Below, piece by piece: positions 6,960 to 14,294 of a stretch of 17,575 nucleotides of DNA. Position numbers and translations under genes: made by a program. The stretch is taken from the NCBI RefSeq assembly GCF_001509475.1, contig NZ_LLZG01000057.1, positions 1 through 17,575 on the forward strand. The letters are read 5' to 3'. A model generated the notes under the pieces. That model did not search any database and had not been told where the DNA came from. It saw only the letters and a program-made list of their open reading frames with translations. This DNA comes from Streptomyces regalis. Its GTDB lineage: Bacteria > Actinomycetota > Actinomycetes > Streptomycetales > Streptomycetaceae. Within the stretch, counting starts at the first letter, position 1, and the number at the start of each line of letters is the position of its first letter.

Positions 6960-9422
6960 TTGAGTCGTGAAACTGACACTCCGTCCTCCGGGCCCAACGG
7001 GCACGGCGGAGCCGCATACCCCTCGGGCACGCCGCCGTACGGGACCCCCATGGCTTCCGACAGCGGTATGGACGTGGGCCGTTCGGCCGCGCAGCCGGAG
7101 GAACGCAAGACCGAGACCACGCTGACGACCCGGATCCGGATCAACATCCCCGGGTCGCGGCCCATTCCGCCGGTGGTCGTGCGCAAGCCCGTCACCGAAG
7201 CCGAGGGCCCCGCGGACAGCGCGGACACCGAGACGTCGGCGCCGTCCGCCGCGACGTCCATGTCCACCGGCATCGTCGAGCCCCCGGCCGACCCCGCCGC
7301 GCAGCCGGGGGAGAAGACGAGCGACTGGTTCGCGCCGCGCAAGTCCGGTGCGCCCAAGGGCGGTCAGGGCGGCCCGCCGTCCAACGGGGCCGGTCTGCCC
7401 GGCGGTTCCGGCCCCGGTGCGAGCGGCCCCGGTGGCGCGGGCCCCGGAGCGCCCGGCGGTGCACGCCCGGGTTCCGGTGCCGGGCGGCCCGGTGGTGTCG
7501 TCGGCTCGATGAGCGTGCCCGGCGGCTCCCGCCCCGGTGGGGCGAACGGCGCCCGGTCCGACGGCGGCGCCCGTCCCGGCGGTGGTAACGGCGCCGGTCT
7601 CCCCGGCGCGACCGGCGGCCCCGTGGCTCCCGGGCACGGCGGAGGCACCGGTTCCTTCGACGTCACCGAGGCACTGGCAGCGGGCCCGATGGGCAACGGC
7701 AACGGTTCCCACCCCGGTGGCGAGGCGCGCCGCGACGACCTGCCGTACTTCTCGGAGAACGCGAACGGCAGCCAGAACGGTCAGAACGGCTACGGAACCC
7801 AGGGCGGCCAGAACGGCTTCGACGGTTCCGCCGACTTCGGCGGCCTGAACGACTTCGGTGGCCCGAGCGACTTCAACGCCCCGAGCGACTTCGGTGGCCC
7901 GAACGGCCGTGGCGGCCCGCAGGGCGGTCCCGCGGGTCCGACGACCGGTCCGGTCACCGGCGACGGTCCGCCTGTCCCCCCGGCCCCGGGAGGCGGGCAG
8001 GGCGGTCGCGGTGGGCCCGGCGGTCCGGGTGGCCCGGCCGGTCCGGGTGTGCCCGGCATCTCCAACGGCCCGGGTGGTTCCGGTGTGCCCGGTATCTCCA
8101 ACGGTCCGCGTCGGCCCGGCGGAGCGGCCGGACCCGGCGTTCCCGGCAGCGGCCCGACAGGCCCCGGCGGTCCTGGTGGCCCCGGCGGTCCCGGTAACGC
8201 CCTCCACACCCCGGGCCACGGCCCCGGCGGTGGCATGAGCGACGACACCGCGATCCTCACCCCGCAGAAGCCGGCCCCCGAGCCCGGCACCCCGCACTAC
8301 GGCGGCGTCGCCGACAACGTCTCCGGCCACACCGTCACCAGCGGCATCCCCGTCGTCCCCTCCGGCGCCCAGAGCGGCCCCTTCGGCCCGGGTGCCACCG
8401 ACGCCCCGGCGCCGCACACGCCTCCGAAGCTGCCCGAGCCGAGCGCGACGAACGCGTCGGCGTCCCGCGCGCCCAAGAAGAAGGGCCGCAACAAGCTGGC
8501 GCTGATCGGCGGCGGAGTGATCGTCCTTGCCGGTGGCGTCTACGGCGCCGGTCTGCTGATGAACCACTCCGACGTGCCCAAGGGCACCACCGTGCTCGGC
8601 GTCGACATCGGCGGCGGCACCCGCGACGACGCGGTGAAGAAGCTCAACGATGCCTTTGACGACCAGGTCAACAAGCCGCTGAAGCTGTCGGTGGACGGCA
8701 AGACCGTCACGCTGGAGCCGGACAAGGCGGGGCTCAAGTTCGACATGCAGGAGACGGTCAGCACGGCCGCGACCAGCGACTACAACCCGGTCTCGGTCAT
8801 CGGCTCGCTCTTCGGCAACCACCGGACCGTGGACCCGGTCATGCCGGTCGACGAGGAGAAGCTGCACGCGGCCCTGGAGGACGTCTCCGGCGGCTCCGGC
8901 TCGGTGACCGAGGGCACGGTCTCCTTCAAGTCCGGCAAGGCGGTCGCCGTGTACGGCAAGGCCGGAAAGGGAATCGACGTCGCCAAGTCGACCACGGCGG
9001 TCGAGGAGGCGTACCGCACCCAGGTGGAGACGGGCACCTCCTCCCCGGTGCAGGTCGCGACGACCACCCAGCAGCCGACGGTCACCAACGCCGAGGTCGA
9101 CCGGTTCATGAAGGAGTTCGCCGAGCCGGCGATGGCCAACAAGGTCACGATCCGGACCGACGCCGGGGGCAGCATCCAGTTCGGCTCCCTGTCCCTGCCG
9201 AAGATCCTCGGCGTCAAGGCCGTCGACGGCAAGCTCGTGGAAACGTACGACCTCAAGGCACTCAAGGAGGCGTACGGCGCCACCTTCGACGGCGTGCAGA
9301 TCAACGGCGCGAGCGGCAAGCGTGACGTCCTGCCGGAGGACGTCGCCTCCGCCCTGCGCAAGGCCCTGCGCGGCAAGACGGCGGCGGAGCGCACCGTCAC
9401 CATCGACACCAACCCGAGCTAG
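6960..9422 (+). CDS. Bitopic membrane protein: long Gly/Pro-rich N-terminus, peptidoglycan-binding-like C-terminus
   Basis: This 820-residue protein starts at TTG 6960, seven bases after GGGAGA; an ATG at 6885 in the same frame lacks a good ribosome binding site. Residues 1-510 are hydrophilic and low in complexity. They include a conserved-looking stretch, [20 protein letters not shown] (53-72), a Gly/Pro-rich part with collagen-like GPG/GGP runs (about 125-445), a QNG-rich patch, and four hexapeptides of DFGGxx type (292-315). A basic cluster (KKKGRNK) precedes the single membrane helix (about 511-534), which predicts N-inside topology. The outer part (538-820) begins [14 protein letters not shown], typical of the PG_binding_4 domain of VanW/YoaR-like proteins, and looks like two such units. 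It carries no L,D-transpeptidase or VanW catalytic domain. An envelope-attached scaffold or sensor is plausible; the function is unknown. Confidence 0.85.
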   Translation: MSRETDTPSSGPNGHGGAAYPSGTPPYGTPMASDSGMDVGRSAAQPEERKTETTLTTRIRINIPGSRPIPPVVVRKPVTEAEGPADSADTETSAPSAATSMSTGIVEPPADPAAQPGEKTSDWFAPRKSGAPKGGQGGPPSNGAGLPGGSGPGASGPGGAGPGAPGGARPGSGAGRPGGVVGSMSVPGGSRPGGANGARSDGGARPGGGNGAGLPGATGGPVAPGHGGGTGSFDVTEALAAGPMGNGNGSHPGGEARRDDLPYFSENANGSQNGQNGYGTQGGQNGFDGSADFGGLNDFGGPSDFNAPSDFGGPNGRGGPQGGPAGPTTGPVTGDGPPVPPAPGGGQGGRGGPGGPGGPAGPGVPGISNGPGGSGVPGISNGPRRPGGAAGPGVPGSGPTGPGGPGGPGGPGNALHTPGHGPGGGMSDDTAILTPQKPAPEPGTPHYGGVADNVSGHTVTSGIPVVPSGAQSGPFGPGATDAPAPHTPPKLPEPSATNASASRAPKKKGRNKLALIGGGVIVLAGGVYGAGLLMNHSDVPKGTTVLGVDIGGGTRDDAVKKLNDAFDDQVNKPLKLSVDGKTVTLEPDKAGLKFDMQETVSTAATSDYNPVSVIGSLFGNHRTVDPVMPVDEEKLHAALEDVSGGSGSVTEGTVSFKSGKAVAVYGKAGKGIDVAKSTTAVEEAYRTQVETGTSSPVQVATTTQQPTVTNAEVDRFMKEFAEPAMANKVTIRTDAGGSIQFGSLSLPKILGVKAVDGKLVETYDLKALKEAYGATFDGVQINGASGKRDVLPEDVASALRKALRGKTAAERTVTIDTNPS
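7833..7904 (+). repeat. Four 18-base in-frame repeats (DFGGxx)
   Basis: Codons 292-315 of the bitopic protein read [24 protein letters not shown]. The DNA units are similar but not identical. These give regularly spaced Phe and Asp in an otherwise Gly-rich chain. Confidence 0.8.
8046..8104 (+). repeat. In-frame repeat with a 36-base period
   Basis: The 23-base segments at 8046-8068 and 8082-8104 differ at one base and encode GVPGISNG twice. The period is exactly 12 codons, which indicates a recent duplication inside the collagen-like region. Confidence 0.85.
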
Positions 9423-9443
9423 CGGAACCGCTTGCACGCTTGC

Positions 9444-9481
9444 ACCAGGGGGCACCCGGCACACGCCGGGTGCCCCCTGGT
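9444..9481 (+). terminator. Strong hairpin terminator after the bitopic protein gene
   Basis: ACCAGGGGGCACCCGGC (9444-9460) pairs perfectly with GCCGGGTGCCCCCTGGT (9465-9481), a 17-bp stem with a 4-base loop (ACAC). It lies 21 bases after the stop codon. The tail is CGTCGT rather than a T tract. Confidence 0.85.
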
Positions 9482-9487
9482 CGTCGT

Positions 9488-9501
9488 ATGACATCTGTCA
9501 T
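9488..9501. promoter_or_regulatory. Perfect inverted repeat, operator-like
   Basis: ATGACA-TC-TGTCAT has two perfect 6-base arms around a 2-base spacer. The shape recalls sites of NarL-type response regulators. It lies just past the terminator and is not in an obvious promoter for either neighbour, so function is doubtful. Confidence 0.3.
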
Positions 9502-9561
9502 CCGGCAGTCAGGACCGCCGACACTGCCGGGCGAGGGGGCCCGGAAGACACTCTGGATCAC

Positions 9562-9655
9562 ATGACGACGACCAGGGCGCGGGGCTGCATCGATATGCGG
9601 CTCCGCCGCGTGGGCGCGACCAGCCACAACAGACCCGCAGTCGCACGACAACAGA
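9562..9655. repeat. Probable dispersed streptomycete intergenic repeat
   Basis: Read on the minus strand, this stretch contains GTTGTGGCTGGTCGCGCCCA, then CGCGGCGGAGCCGCATATCG, then CCCCGCGCCCTGG. I recall near-identical strings between genes throughout Streptomyces genomes. A short hairpin (GCGGC-TCC-GCCGC) lies within it. It lies downstream of the minus-strand SirB1-type gene, where it may act as a 3' element. Confidence 0.45.
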
Positions 9656-9681
9656 ATCCCCCACGGCGAATAGGCGAGCCG

Positions 9682-10533
9682 TCAGTTCAACATCGCCCGA
9701 GCCGCCCGAGCCTGCCCCCGCACCCTCTCCGCGGCGGCAAGATCAACGCCGGCCACCACGTCGGCATACGCCTCCAACTCCGCGGCCCCCTCGACGAAGT
9801 CCCCCCGCTGCACCAGCAACTGCGCCCGCTCGAACCGCAACCGAGCCGGATGCGACGGCAACAACAGCGACAACTCCACCGCCCACAACGCCACATCCGT
9901 CCGCTCCGGCCGCGTCGCCGCCCAAGCCCGGACATTGTTCAGAATCCGCAGCACCACATCCAAGGGATCGGCCGGCGTCAACATGGACGGCTGCAGCGGC
10001 GCCCCCGTGGCCCCCGCCACCAGCATCTCCGCATCGCCCCCCGTCAACACCCGCCCCCCGTCGAACGGGTCGGCGAGCACCTGCTGATCAGTGGGCCCGA
10101 AACCCACCACAAAGTGCCCGGGCAGCGCCACCCCGTACACCGGCGCCCCCGCCCGCCGAGCGACCTCCATCCACACCACCGACAGCAGAATCGGCAGCCC
10201 CCTGCGCCGCACCAGCACCTGATGCAGCAACGACGACTCCAGCCGCTGATAGTCCGCGGCGGAGCCACGAAACCCGTACCGCTCCCCGAGCAGCTCCCGC
10301 AGCGCGACCGCCCACGACCGTGGCCCCCCGGGCCGGAACGGCAGCTGCCCCGCCAAGGCGTCCAGCTCCACCTGTGCCGCATCCATGCCCGCCTCGTCCA
10401 GCGCCCCGTCCGCCTCGGCCCCCACCAGCAGACACAGCGCGGACAGGTCGGGTCGCTCGGACCGCGCCTCTTCGGCGAACCGCCGCCGCAGCTCGGCGGA
10501 ACGTTCGGGCGGTGGGGGGTAGGGGGGACGCAT
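9682..10533 (-). CDS. SirB1-type transglutaminase-like protein
   Basis: This protein belongs to the SirB1/transglutaminase-core-2 group, whose biochemical role is unsettled. From ATG 10533 it has 283 residues; a GTG at 10554 would add seven. Visible: LSALCLLVGAEAD, then LRELLGERYGFRGSAADYQRLESSLLHQVLVRRRGLPILLSVVWMEVARR, the family hallmark (about 80-130), then VYGVALPGHFVVGF with the conserved His, and DPFDGGRVLT. The cysteine of true transglutaminases is not evident in the core: the position before the hallmark helix is Leu-rich. The C-terminal 80 residues are helical and resemble TPR pairs (ERTDVALWAVELSLLLPSHPARLRFERAQLLVQRGDFVEGAAELEAY). The gene follows the acetyltransferase gene by less than 40 bases on the same strand, so an operon is likely. 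Confidence 0.8.
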   Translation of the reverse strand: MRPPYPPPPERSAELRRRFAEEARSERPDLSALCLLVGAEADGALDEAGMDAAQVELDALAGQLPFRPGGPRSWAVALRELLGERYGFRGSAADYQRLESSLLHQVLVRRRGLPILLSVVWMEVARRAGAPVYGVALPGHFVVGFGPTDQQVLADPFDGGRVLTGGDAEMLVAGATGAPLQPSMLTPADPLDVVLRILNNVRAWAATRPERTDVALWAVELSLLLPSHPARLRFERAQLLVQRGDFVEGAAELEAYADVVAGVDLAAAERVRGQARAARAMLN

Positions 10534-10571
10534 AGCTGGCTCGTGCCCTTTCACGGCGATCGGTACTACCG

Positions 10572-11609
10572 TCAGCAGCCGGTAGTTCGCGGCTCACCGC
10601 CGCAGGCACCTGGCTCGCGATAGTGGTGGTACACGTGATGCGCGGCGAACCCCATCCGGGCGTACATCTCCCGCGCGCCCACGTTCTCCGACTCGACCTG
10701 CAGCCATGCCGCCGACGCCCCCTCGTCGAGGGCCCGCTGGGCCAGCGCGGCCATCACCCGGGTGGCCAGCCCCTGCCGCCGCAGCGCCGGATCCACCTCG
10801 ACGGCGGCGAACCCGGCCCACCGCCCGTCCACGACACACCGCCCGATCGCGGCAGGCACACCGCCCGCCTCACCGGGAACAGACGCGAACCATACCGACG
10901 GCCCGCTCCCCAGCACCTCCAGAGCCACCTCGCTCACCCCCTTGCGCTGATACCGCGCAAGCCAAGCCTCGTCCGCCTCCCGGGACAGCACCACCCCGGC
11001 CACCTCGTCCGGCTCGCCCCGGTCGGCGATCGGCGCCAGCGCCCCGATCCACATCTCGGCGGACACCTCCCGCACCCACCCCAGCCGCTCCAGCTCCGCG
11101 CACAGCAGCTCCTGCGTGCCCTCGGCGCCCGTTGCGGTCTGGATGTACGCGGGGAGCCCACGGTCGCCGTACCAGCGCCGTACGACGTCGAGCGCGGCCT
11201 CCAGCGGCATCCCGGGGTCGCCGAGCGGCAGCACCGAGTTGGCCCGCCGGGTGAACCCGGACGAGGCCCGCAGCTCCCACTCGCCGAGCCGCTCGCTCTC
11301 CACCGGCCGCCACGCGCGCGTGGCGGCATGCGCGAGCTCCTCGTACGTGGCGGCGGGCCCCCGGCGCCGGGCCGGAGCGGCGGGCACCACCTTGCCCGCG
11401 ACCAGCGACGCTTCCGGGATGTGGACGGTCTCGCCACTCTTCCGTGTGATCACCAGCACATCGTCGTCCCATGATGCGAGAACACCCACCGTGTCGGTGA
11501 ACTTCTCACCCTCGGCCGCAGGATCGTTCAGGCGGCGTACAGAGACCCGTTTACCCACGTCAGCAGCGGTGATGCGGACCTCAAGGCGCCCTCTCGCAGA
11601 GATTTCCAC
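10572..11609 (-). CDS. GNAT acetyltransferase, Cg3035/Rv0428c-like (possible N-acetylglutamate synthase)
   Basis: This 345-residue protein has a GNAT domain in its C-terminal half. Motif A reads EVDPALRRQGLATRVMAALA, with the acetyl-CoA loop RRQGLA at 277-282, and the closing part is LQVESENVGAREMYARMGF, the usual N-x-x-A-x-x-x-Y-x-x-x-GF signature. The N-terminal 75 residues look like a small beta-barrel (VGKRVSVRRL...VGVLASWDDDVLVITRKSGETVHIPEASLVAGKVV). That pairing is seen in Mycobacterium Rv0428c and Corynebacterium Cg3035; the latter has been reported as an N-acetylglutamate synthase for arginine synthesis, a role only inferred here. The GTG start follows GGAGGGG (about 11 bases upstream). 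It diverges from fdxA and probably leads a two-gene operon with the SirB1-type gene. Confidence 0.85.
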   Translation of the reverse strand: MEISARGRLEVRITAADVGKRVSVRRLNDPAAEGEKFTDTVGVLASWDDDVLVITRKSGETVHIPEASLVAGKVVPAAPARRRGPAATYEELAHAATRAWRPVESERLGEWELRASSGFTRRANSVLPLGDPGMPLEAALDVVRRWYGDRGLPAYIQTATGAEGTQELLCAELERLGWVREVSAEMWIGALAPIADRGEPDEVAGVVLSREADEAWLARYQRKGVSEVALEVLGSGPSVWFASVPGEAGGVPAAIGRCVVDGRWAGFAAVEVDPALRRQGLATRVMAALAQRALDEGASAAWLQVESENVGAREMYARMGFAAHHVYHHYREPGACGGEPRTTGC

Positions 11610-11629
11610 AGGTCAGTTCACCCCTCCTG

Positions 11630-11658
11630 TTCGGATCATGCCCAAGAACGGAGATACT
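11630..11658 (+). promoter_or_regulatory. Candidate promoter for fdxA
   Basis: TTCGGA (11630-11635) and GATACT (11653-11658) are separated by exactly 17 bases in the divergent intergenic region. Both partly match the housekeeping sigma consensus. It lies about 90 bases before the fdxA start and partly overlaps the 5' region of the divergent acetyltransferase gene. Confidence 0.4.
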
Positions 11659-11749
11659 AGGGGTGGGCATCGACGACGCCGCGCTCCCGCGCGCCAGGCG
11701 GCGGAGCCTGAGGAGGCCCGCCAGCGCCCTATCGAGGAGGAACGACAGC

Positions 11750-12070
11750 GTGACCTACGTCATCGCGCAGCCTTGTGTCGACGTCAAGGACAAGGCGTGC
11801 ATCGAGGAGTGCCCGGTCGACTGCATCTACGAGGGCCAGCGGTCCTTGTACATCCACCCGGACGAATGCGTCGACTGTGGTGCCTGTGAGCCGGTATGCC
11901 CGGTCGAGGCGATCTTCTACGAGGACGACACTCCGGAGGAGTGGAAGGACTACTACAAGGCGAATGTCGAGTTCTTCGACGAGCTCGGCTCCCCCGGCGG
12001 CGCCAGCAAGCTGGGCCTGATCGAGCGGGACCACCCGTTCATCGCCGCGCTTCCGCCGCAGGCCGAGTAA
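11750..12070 (+). CDS. fdxA: Seven-iron ferredoxin
   Basis: This is a small cytoplasmic electron carrier with one [3Fe-4S] and one [4Fe-4S] cluster. The 106 residues match the Azotobacter FdI-type pattern: C9, C17 and C50 would bind the 3Fe cluster, and C21, C40, C43 and C46 the 4Fe cluster. C25 is the extra free cysteine seen in this family. The C-terminal extension (DTPEEWKDYYKANVEFFDELGSPGGASKLG) is typical of actinobacterial FdxA. GTG 11750 is chosen because GAGGAGGAAC (11734-11743) lies just upstream; an earlier ATG in frame would add an Arg-rich stretch unlike ferredoxins. A 19-bp hairpin follows the stop, so it can be transcribed alone, though dapC lies downstream on the same strand. 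The redox partner cannot be read; cytochromes P450 are frequent partners. Confidence 0.95.
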   Translation: MTYVIAQPCVDVKDKACIEECPVDCIYEGQRSLYIHPDECVDCGACEPVCPVEAIFYEDDTPEEWKDYYKANVEFFDELGSPGGASKLGLIERDHPFIAALPPQAE

Positions 12071-12097
12071 TCCCCACCGGCGACCCGCACAGCGTGC

Positions 12098-12150
12098 CGC
12101 CTCGGTCCCGTACGGCCAAATCACCTTGATCGCCGTACGGGACCGAGGCG
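12098..12150 (+). terminator. Large hairpin between fdxA and dapC
   Basis: CGCCTCGGTCCCGTACGGC (12098-12116) pairs perfectly with GCCGTACGGGACCGAGGCG (12132-12150), a 19-bp stem with a 15-base loop. It sits 27 bases after the fdxA stop and 63 bases before the preferred dapC start. It may fully or partly separate the two transcripts. Confidence 0.75.
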
Positions 12151-12213
12151 TTGCCGTATCCGGACTGAGCAGTGGCAGTACCAGCGGCTGTACCAGAAAG
12201 TGAGCCAGATCCC

Positions 12214-13308
12214 GTGTCCGCAGTCTCCGACCGCCTTCCGACCTTCCCCTGGGACAAGCTGGAGCCGTACAAGAAGACGGCCGCCGCGCACCCGGACGGC
12301 ATCGTCGACCTCTCCGTCGGCACGCCGGTCGACCCGGTCCCCGAGCTGATCCAGAAGGCCCTGATCGACGCAGCGGACTCCCCGGGCTATCCGACGGTCT
12401 GGGGCACCCCGGCTCTGCGTGACGCGATCACGGGCTGGGTGGAGCGCCGCCTGGGCGCCCGCGAGGTCACCCACCGCCACGTCCTCCCCATCGTCGGCTC
12501 CAAGGAACTCGTCGCCTGGCTCCCCACCCAGCTGGGCCTCGGCCCCGGCGACAAGGTGGCCTACCCGCGCCTGGCCTACCCGACGTACGAGGTGGGCGCC
12601 CGCCTGGCCCGCGCGGAGTACGAGGTCTACGACGACCCGACGGAGCTGGACCCGCGGGGCCTGAAGCTGCTCTGGCTGAACTCCCCGTCCAACCCCACGG
12701 GCAAGGTCCTGTCGAAGCAGGAACTGGCCCGGACCGTGGCCTGGGCCCGCGAACACGGTGTCCTGATCTTCTCCGACGAGTGCTACCTGGAGCTGGGCTG
12801 GGAGGCCGAGCCGGTCTCGGTCCTGCACCCGGACGTGAACGGCGGCTCGTACGAGGGCATCGTCGCCGTCCACTCCCTGTCGAAGCGCTCGAACCTGGCG
12901 GGGTACAGGGCGGCATTCCTGGTGGGCGACCCCGCTGTCCTGGGCCCTCTCCTGGAGATCCGCAAGCACGGCGGCATGATGACGTCGGCGCCGACCCAGG
13001 CGGCGGTGATCGCGGCCCTGGGCGACGACGAACACGTGCGCATCCAGCGCGACCGCTACGCTGCCCGCCGCACGGCCCTCCGCGGAGCCTTGGAGGCACA
13101 CGGCTTCCGCATCGAACACAGCGAGGCCAGCCTCTACCTCTGGGCCGCGCGAGACGAGTCCTGCTGGACCACGGTCTCCCATCTGGCCGACCTCGGCATC
13201 CTGGTGGCCCCGGGCGACTTCTACGGCGAGGCGGGCGGCCGGCACGTACGCGTGGCGTTCACGGCGACGGACGAACGGGTGCGGGAAGCGGTACGGCGCC
13301 TGGCGTAA
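12214..13308 (+). CDS. dapC: Succinyldiaminopimelate transaminase
   Basis: DapC is a PLP enzyme that converts N-succinyl-2-amino-6-ketopimelate to N-succinyl-LL-diaminopimelate, in the route to lysine and peptidoglycan diaminopimelate. The product has 364 residues with the fold-type I plan: LSVGTPVDPVP at the N-terminus, NSPSNPTGKV with the PLP-binding Asn, SDECYLELGW with the Asp/Tyr pair, and the Schiff-base Lys224 in HSLSKRSNLAGYR. The C-terminal PGDFYGEAGGRHVRVAF holds the conserved Arg. The closest family I recognise is the actinobacterial DapC type. GTG 12214 follows AAAGTGAG; a GTG at 12172 would add 14 residues. It converges on the secreted-protein gene. Together with dapE it supplies consecutive pathway steps, but two minus-strand genes lie between them. 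Confidence 0.9.
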   Translation: MSAVSDRLPTFPWDKLEPYKKTAAAHPDGIVDLSVGTPVDPVPELIQKALIDAADSPGYPTVWGTPALRDAITGWVERRLGAREVTHRHVLPIVGSKELVAWLPTQLGLGPGDKVAYPRLAYPTYEVGARLARAEYEVYDDPTELDPRGLKLLWLNSPSNPTGKVLSKQELARTVAWAREHGVLIFSDECYLELGWEAEPVSVLHPDVNGGSYEGIVAVHSLSKRSNLAGYRAAFLVGDPAVLGPLLEIRKHGGMMTSAPTQAAVIAALGDDEHVRIQRDRYAARRTALRGALEAHGFRIEHSEASLYLWAARDESCWTTVSHLADLGILVAPGDFYGEAGGRHVRVAFTATDERVREAVRRLA

Positions 13309-13314
13309 ACCGCT

Positions 13315-13353
13315 GTGTGCCCACCCTTCCGCAGGGCGGAAGGGTGGGCACAC
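13315..13353. terminator. 17-bp hairpin after dapC
   Basis: GTGTGCCCACCCTTCCG (13315-13331) pairs perfectly with CGGAAGGGTGGGCACAC (13337-13353); the loop is CAGGG. It starts six bases after the dapC stop and lies between convergent genes, so it can act in both directions. Confidence 0.85.
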
Positions 13354-13359
13354 AAAAGC

Positions 13360-13393
13360 CGACGGGGCCCAGGGAACTCCCTGGACCCCGTCG
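13360..13393 (-). terminator. Intrinsic terminator of the secreted-protein gene
   Basis: The arms 13360-13374 and 13379-13393 pair with a single mismatch (C13368/A13385) around a 4-base loop. Read on the minus strand, the stem is followed by GGCTTTTG, so it has a short T run. It lies about 40 bases past the stop of the minus-strand gene. Confidence 0.7.
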
Positions 13394-13430
13394 ACGCTCA
13401 AGCCAGGCGCAGCCGAGCGGCAGCGAACCG

Positions 13431-13907
13431 TCAGCTGAGGGGAAGCGCCTGCACCGGCAGCGTGCCGGTCGACGGCACGCCGCTCGTGGTGGCCACGCCG
13501 GCCGTGTCACCGAGAACGCTGCCGACCGACCCGGCCACGCCACCCGCGGTCTCCTGTGCCGCGGGCGTCGCCTTCTTCGCGACCTTGCTGCCGGCCTTGG
13601 TGGCGGTCGGCACCGCCTTCTTCGCGGCCTTGCCGCCGGTCTTGGTCACCTTGTCGCCGGCCTTCGTCGCGGTCGGCAGAGCGCCGTCGACCGCGGTGTC
13701 TACGGCGCCACCCGCGAGCCCGGTGGCGTTGGTGGCCGCGCCGTCGACGACGCTCGCGCCGTCCAGGGCGGTCAGCCCGCCGACCTTCGAGGCGTCGGGC
13801 AGTTCGGGGGCCGCGCTGGCGGAGCCGGCCGCACCGACCCCGGCAGCCGCTCCGGCAGCGACGAGCAGCGCGGCACGGGCGATCCGGCGGGTCAGGGGGA
13901 GGGACAT
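13431..13907 (-). CDS. Small secreted Ala/Thr/Lys-rich protein, unknown function
   Basis: The 158-residue product begins with a clear signal peptide: basic start (MSLPLTRRIARAA), hydrophobic core (LLVAAGAAAGVGAAG) and a probable cleavage after SASA at residue 32. The mature part (about 126 residues) is almost wholly Ala, Gly, Val, Thr, Ser, Lys and Asp, with no Cys, Trp or Tyr. It contains a duplicated basic unit, VPTATKAGSKVAKK and a near copy LPTATKAGDKVTKT, resembling lysine-rich tails that could bind anionic cell-wall polymers. No enzymatic motif is visible. ATG 13907 has a good ribosome binding site, AAGGAG (13914-13919 on the minus strand). The gene is alone between its own terminator and a long leader region with repeats. 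Codon use is typical, so it is not obviously foreign. I recognise it only as a streptomycete hypothetical. Confidence 0.8.
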   Translation of the reverse strand: MSLPLTRRIARAALLVAAGAAAGVGAAGSASAAPELPDASKVGGLTALDGASVVDGAATNATGLAGGAVDTAVDGALPTATKAGDKVTKTGGKAAKKAVPTATKAGSKVAKKATPAAQETAGGVAGSVGSVLGDTAGVATTSGVPSTGTLPVQALPLS

Positions 13908-13969
13908 GATGCTCCTTCGACGGGTATGTCGGATCAGGACGATGAAATGTCCGACCACGCCCGGCAGTT

Positions 13970-14013
13970 GACCGACTCACTGTGGCCGACTGGCGGTGGA
14001 CCGACTGGCTGTT
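13970..14013. repeat. Three imperfect 14-15-base tandem repeats
   Basis: Units at 13970-13984, 13985-13998 and 13999-14013 share the core CCGACT and mostly GGC afterwards (gaccgactcactgtg, gccgactggcggtg, gaccgactggctgtt). They lie 63-106 bases upstream of the secreted-protein start, where repeated regulator sites would be expected. Confidence 0.6.
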
Positions 14014-14068
14014 GATCTCCGGGCTCGGACGCAGTGACTACCGCTCGAAGCCCGCGAAGGTTGCGGCG

Positions 14069-14089
14069 TGCCAACGTAAAGAGTTGGCA
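14069..14089. promoter_or_regulatory. Inverted repeat, operator- or hairpin-like
   Basis: TGCCAAC (14069-14075) and GTTGGCA (14083-14089) are perfect 7-base arms around GTAAAGA. It lies about 160-180 bases upstream of the secreted-protein gene. It could be a regulator site or a leader hairpin. Confidence 0.35.
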
Positions 14090-14294
14090 ATGCGTCGCAT
14101 TATCGCCTGCGGATAAAAACGGGCAAACGGAGCCGTGTCCGAAACCCTGCCGAATCCTTACAGCCCTTTGTTCTCAAGGCTTTTGGCGGATTCGAGGGTG
14201 ACCGCGCGAAAACCTGCCCACACCGTCGCCGGCCGACACCTCGGGTAACCCGCGAGGGTGAGCCCCCGAACTGCCGCACGGGTGCTGTGCGCGT

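Noticed and set aside
6321..9494. A 1057-codon open frame on the minus strand opposite the bitopic protein gene
   Set aside because: It is the antisense of Gly/Pro-rich coding DNA, has an Arg/Gly/Ala/Val-rich composition, runs across mshB-end and a terminator, and has no plausible ribosome binding site or family resemblance. The plus-strand reading has a start signal, membrane helix and domain.
9562..9651. Small open frame beginning ATGACGACGACC as a leader peptide
   Set aside because: No ribosome binding site, no gene on the plus strand downstream, and the stretch is better explained as a dispersed repeat.
9322..10623. A 433-codon plus-strand frame rich in Pro, Arg, His and Gln
   Set aside because: It crosses the end of one gene, a 17-bp terminator and the whole SirB1-type gene in antisense. 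Composition is that of antisense high-GC DNA.
13960..14015. Tandem units upstream of the secreted-protein gene as PHO boxes
   Set aside because: On the minus strand GGTCAACTGCC resembles one 11-base PHO unit, but the required contiguous second unit is absent.
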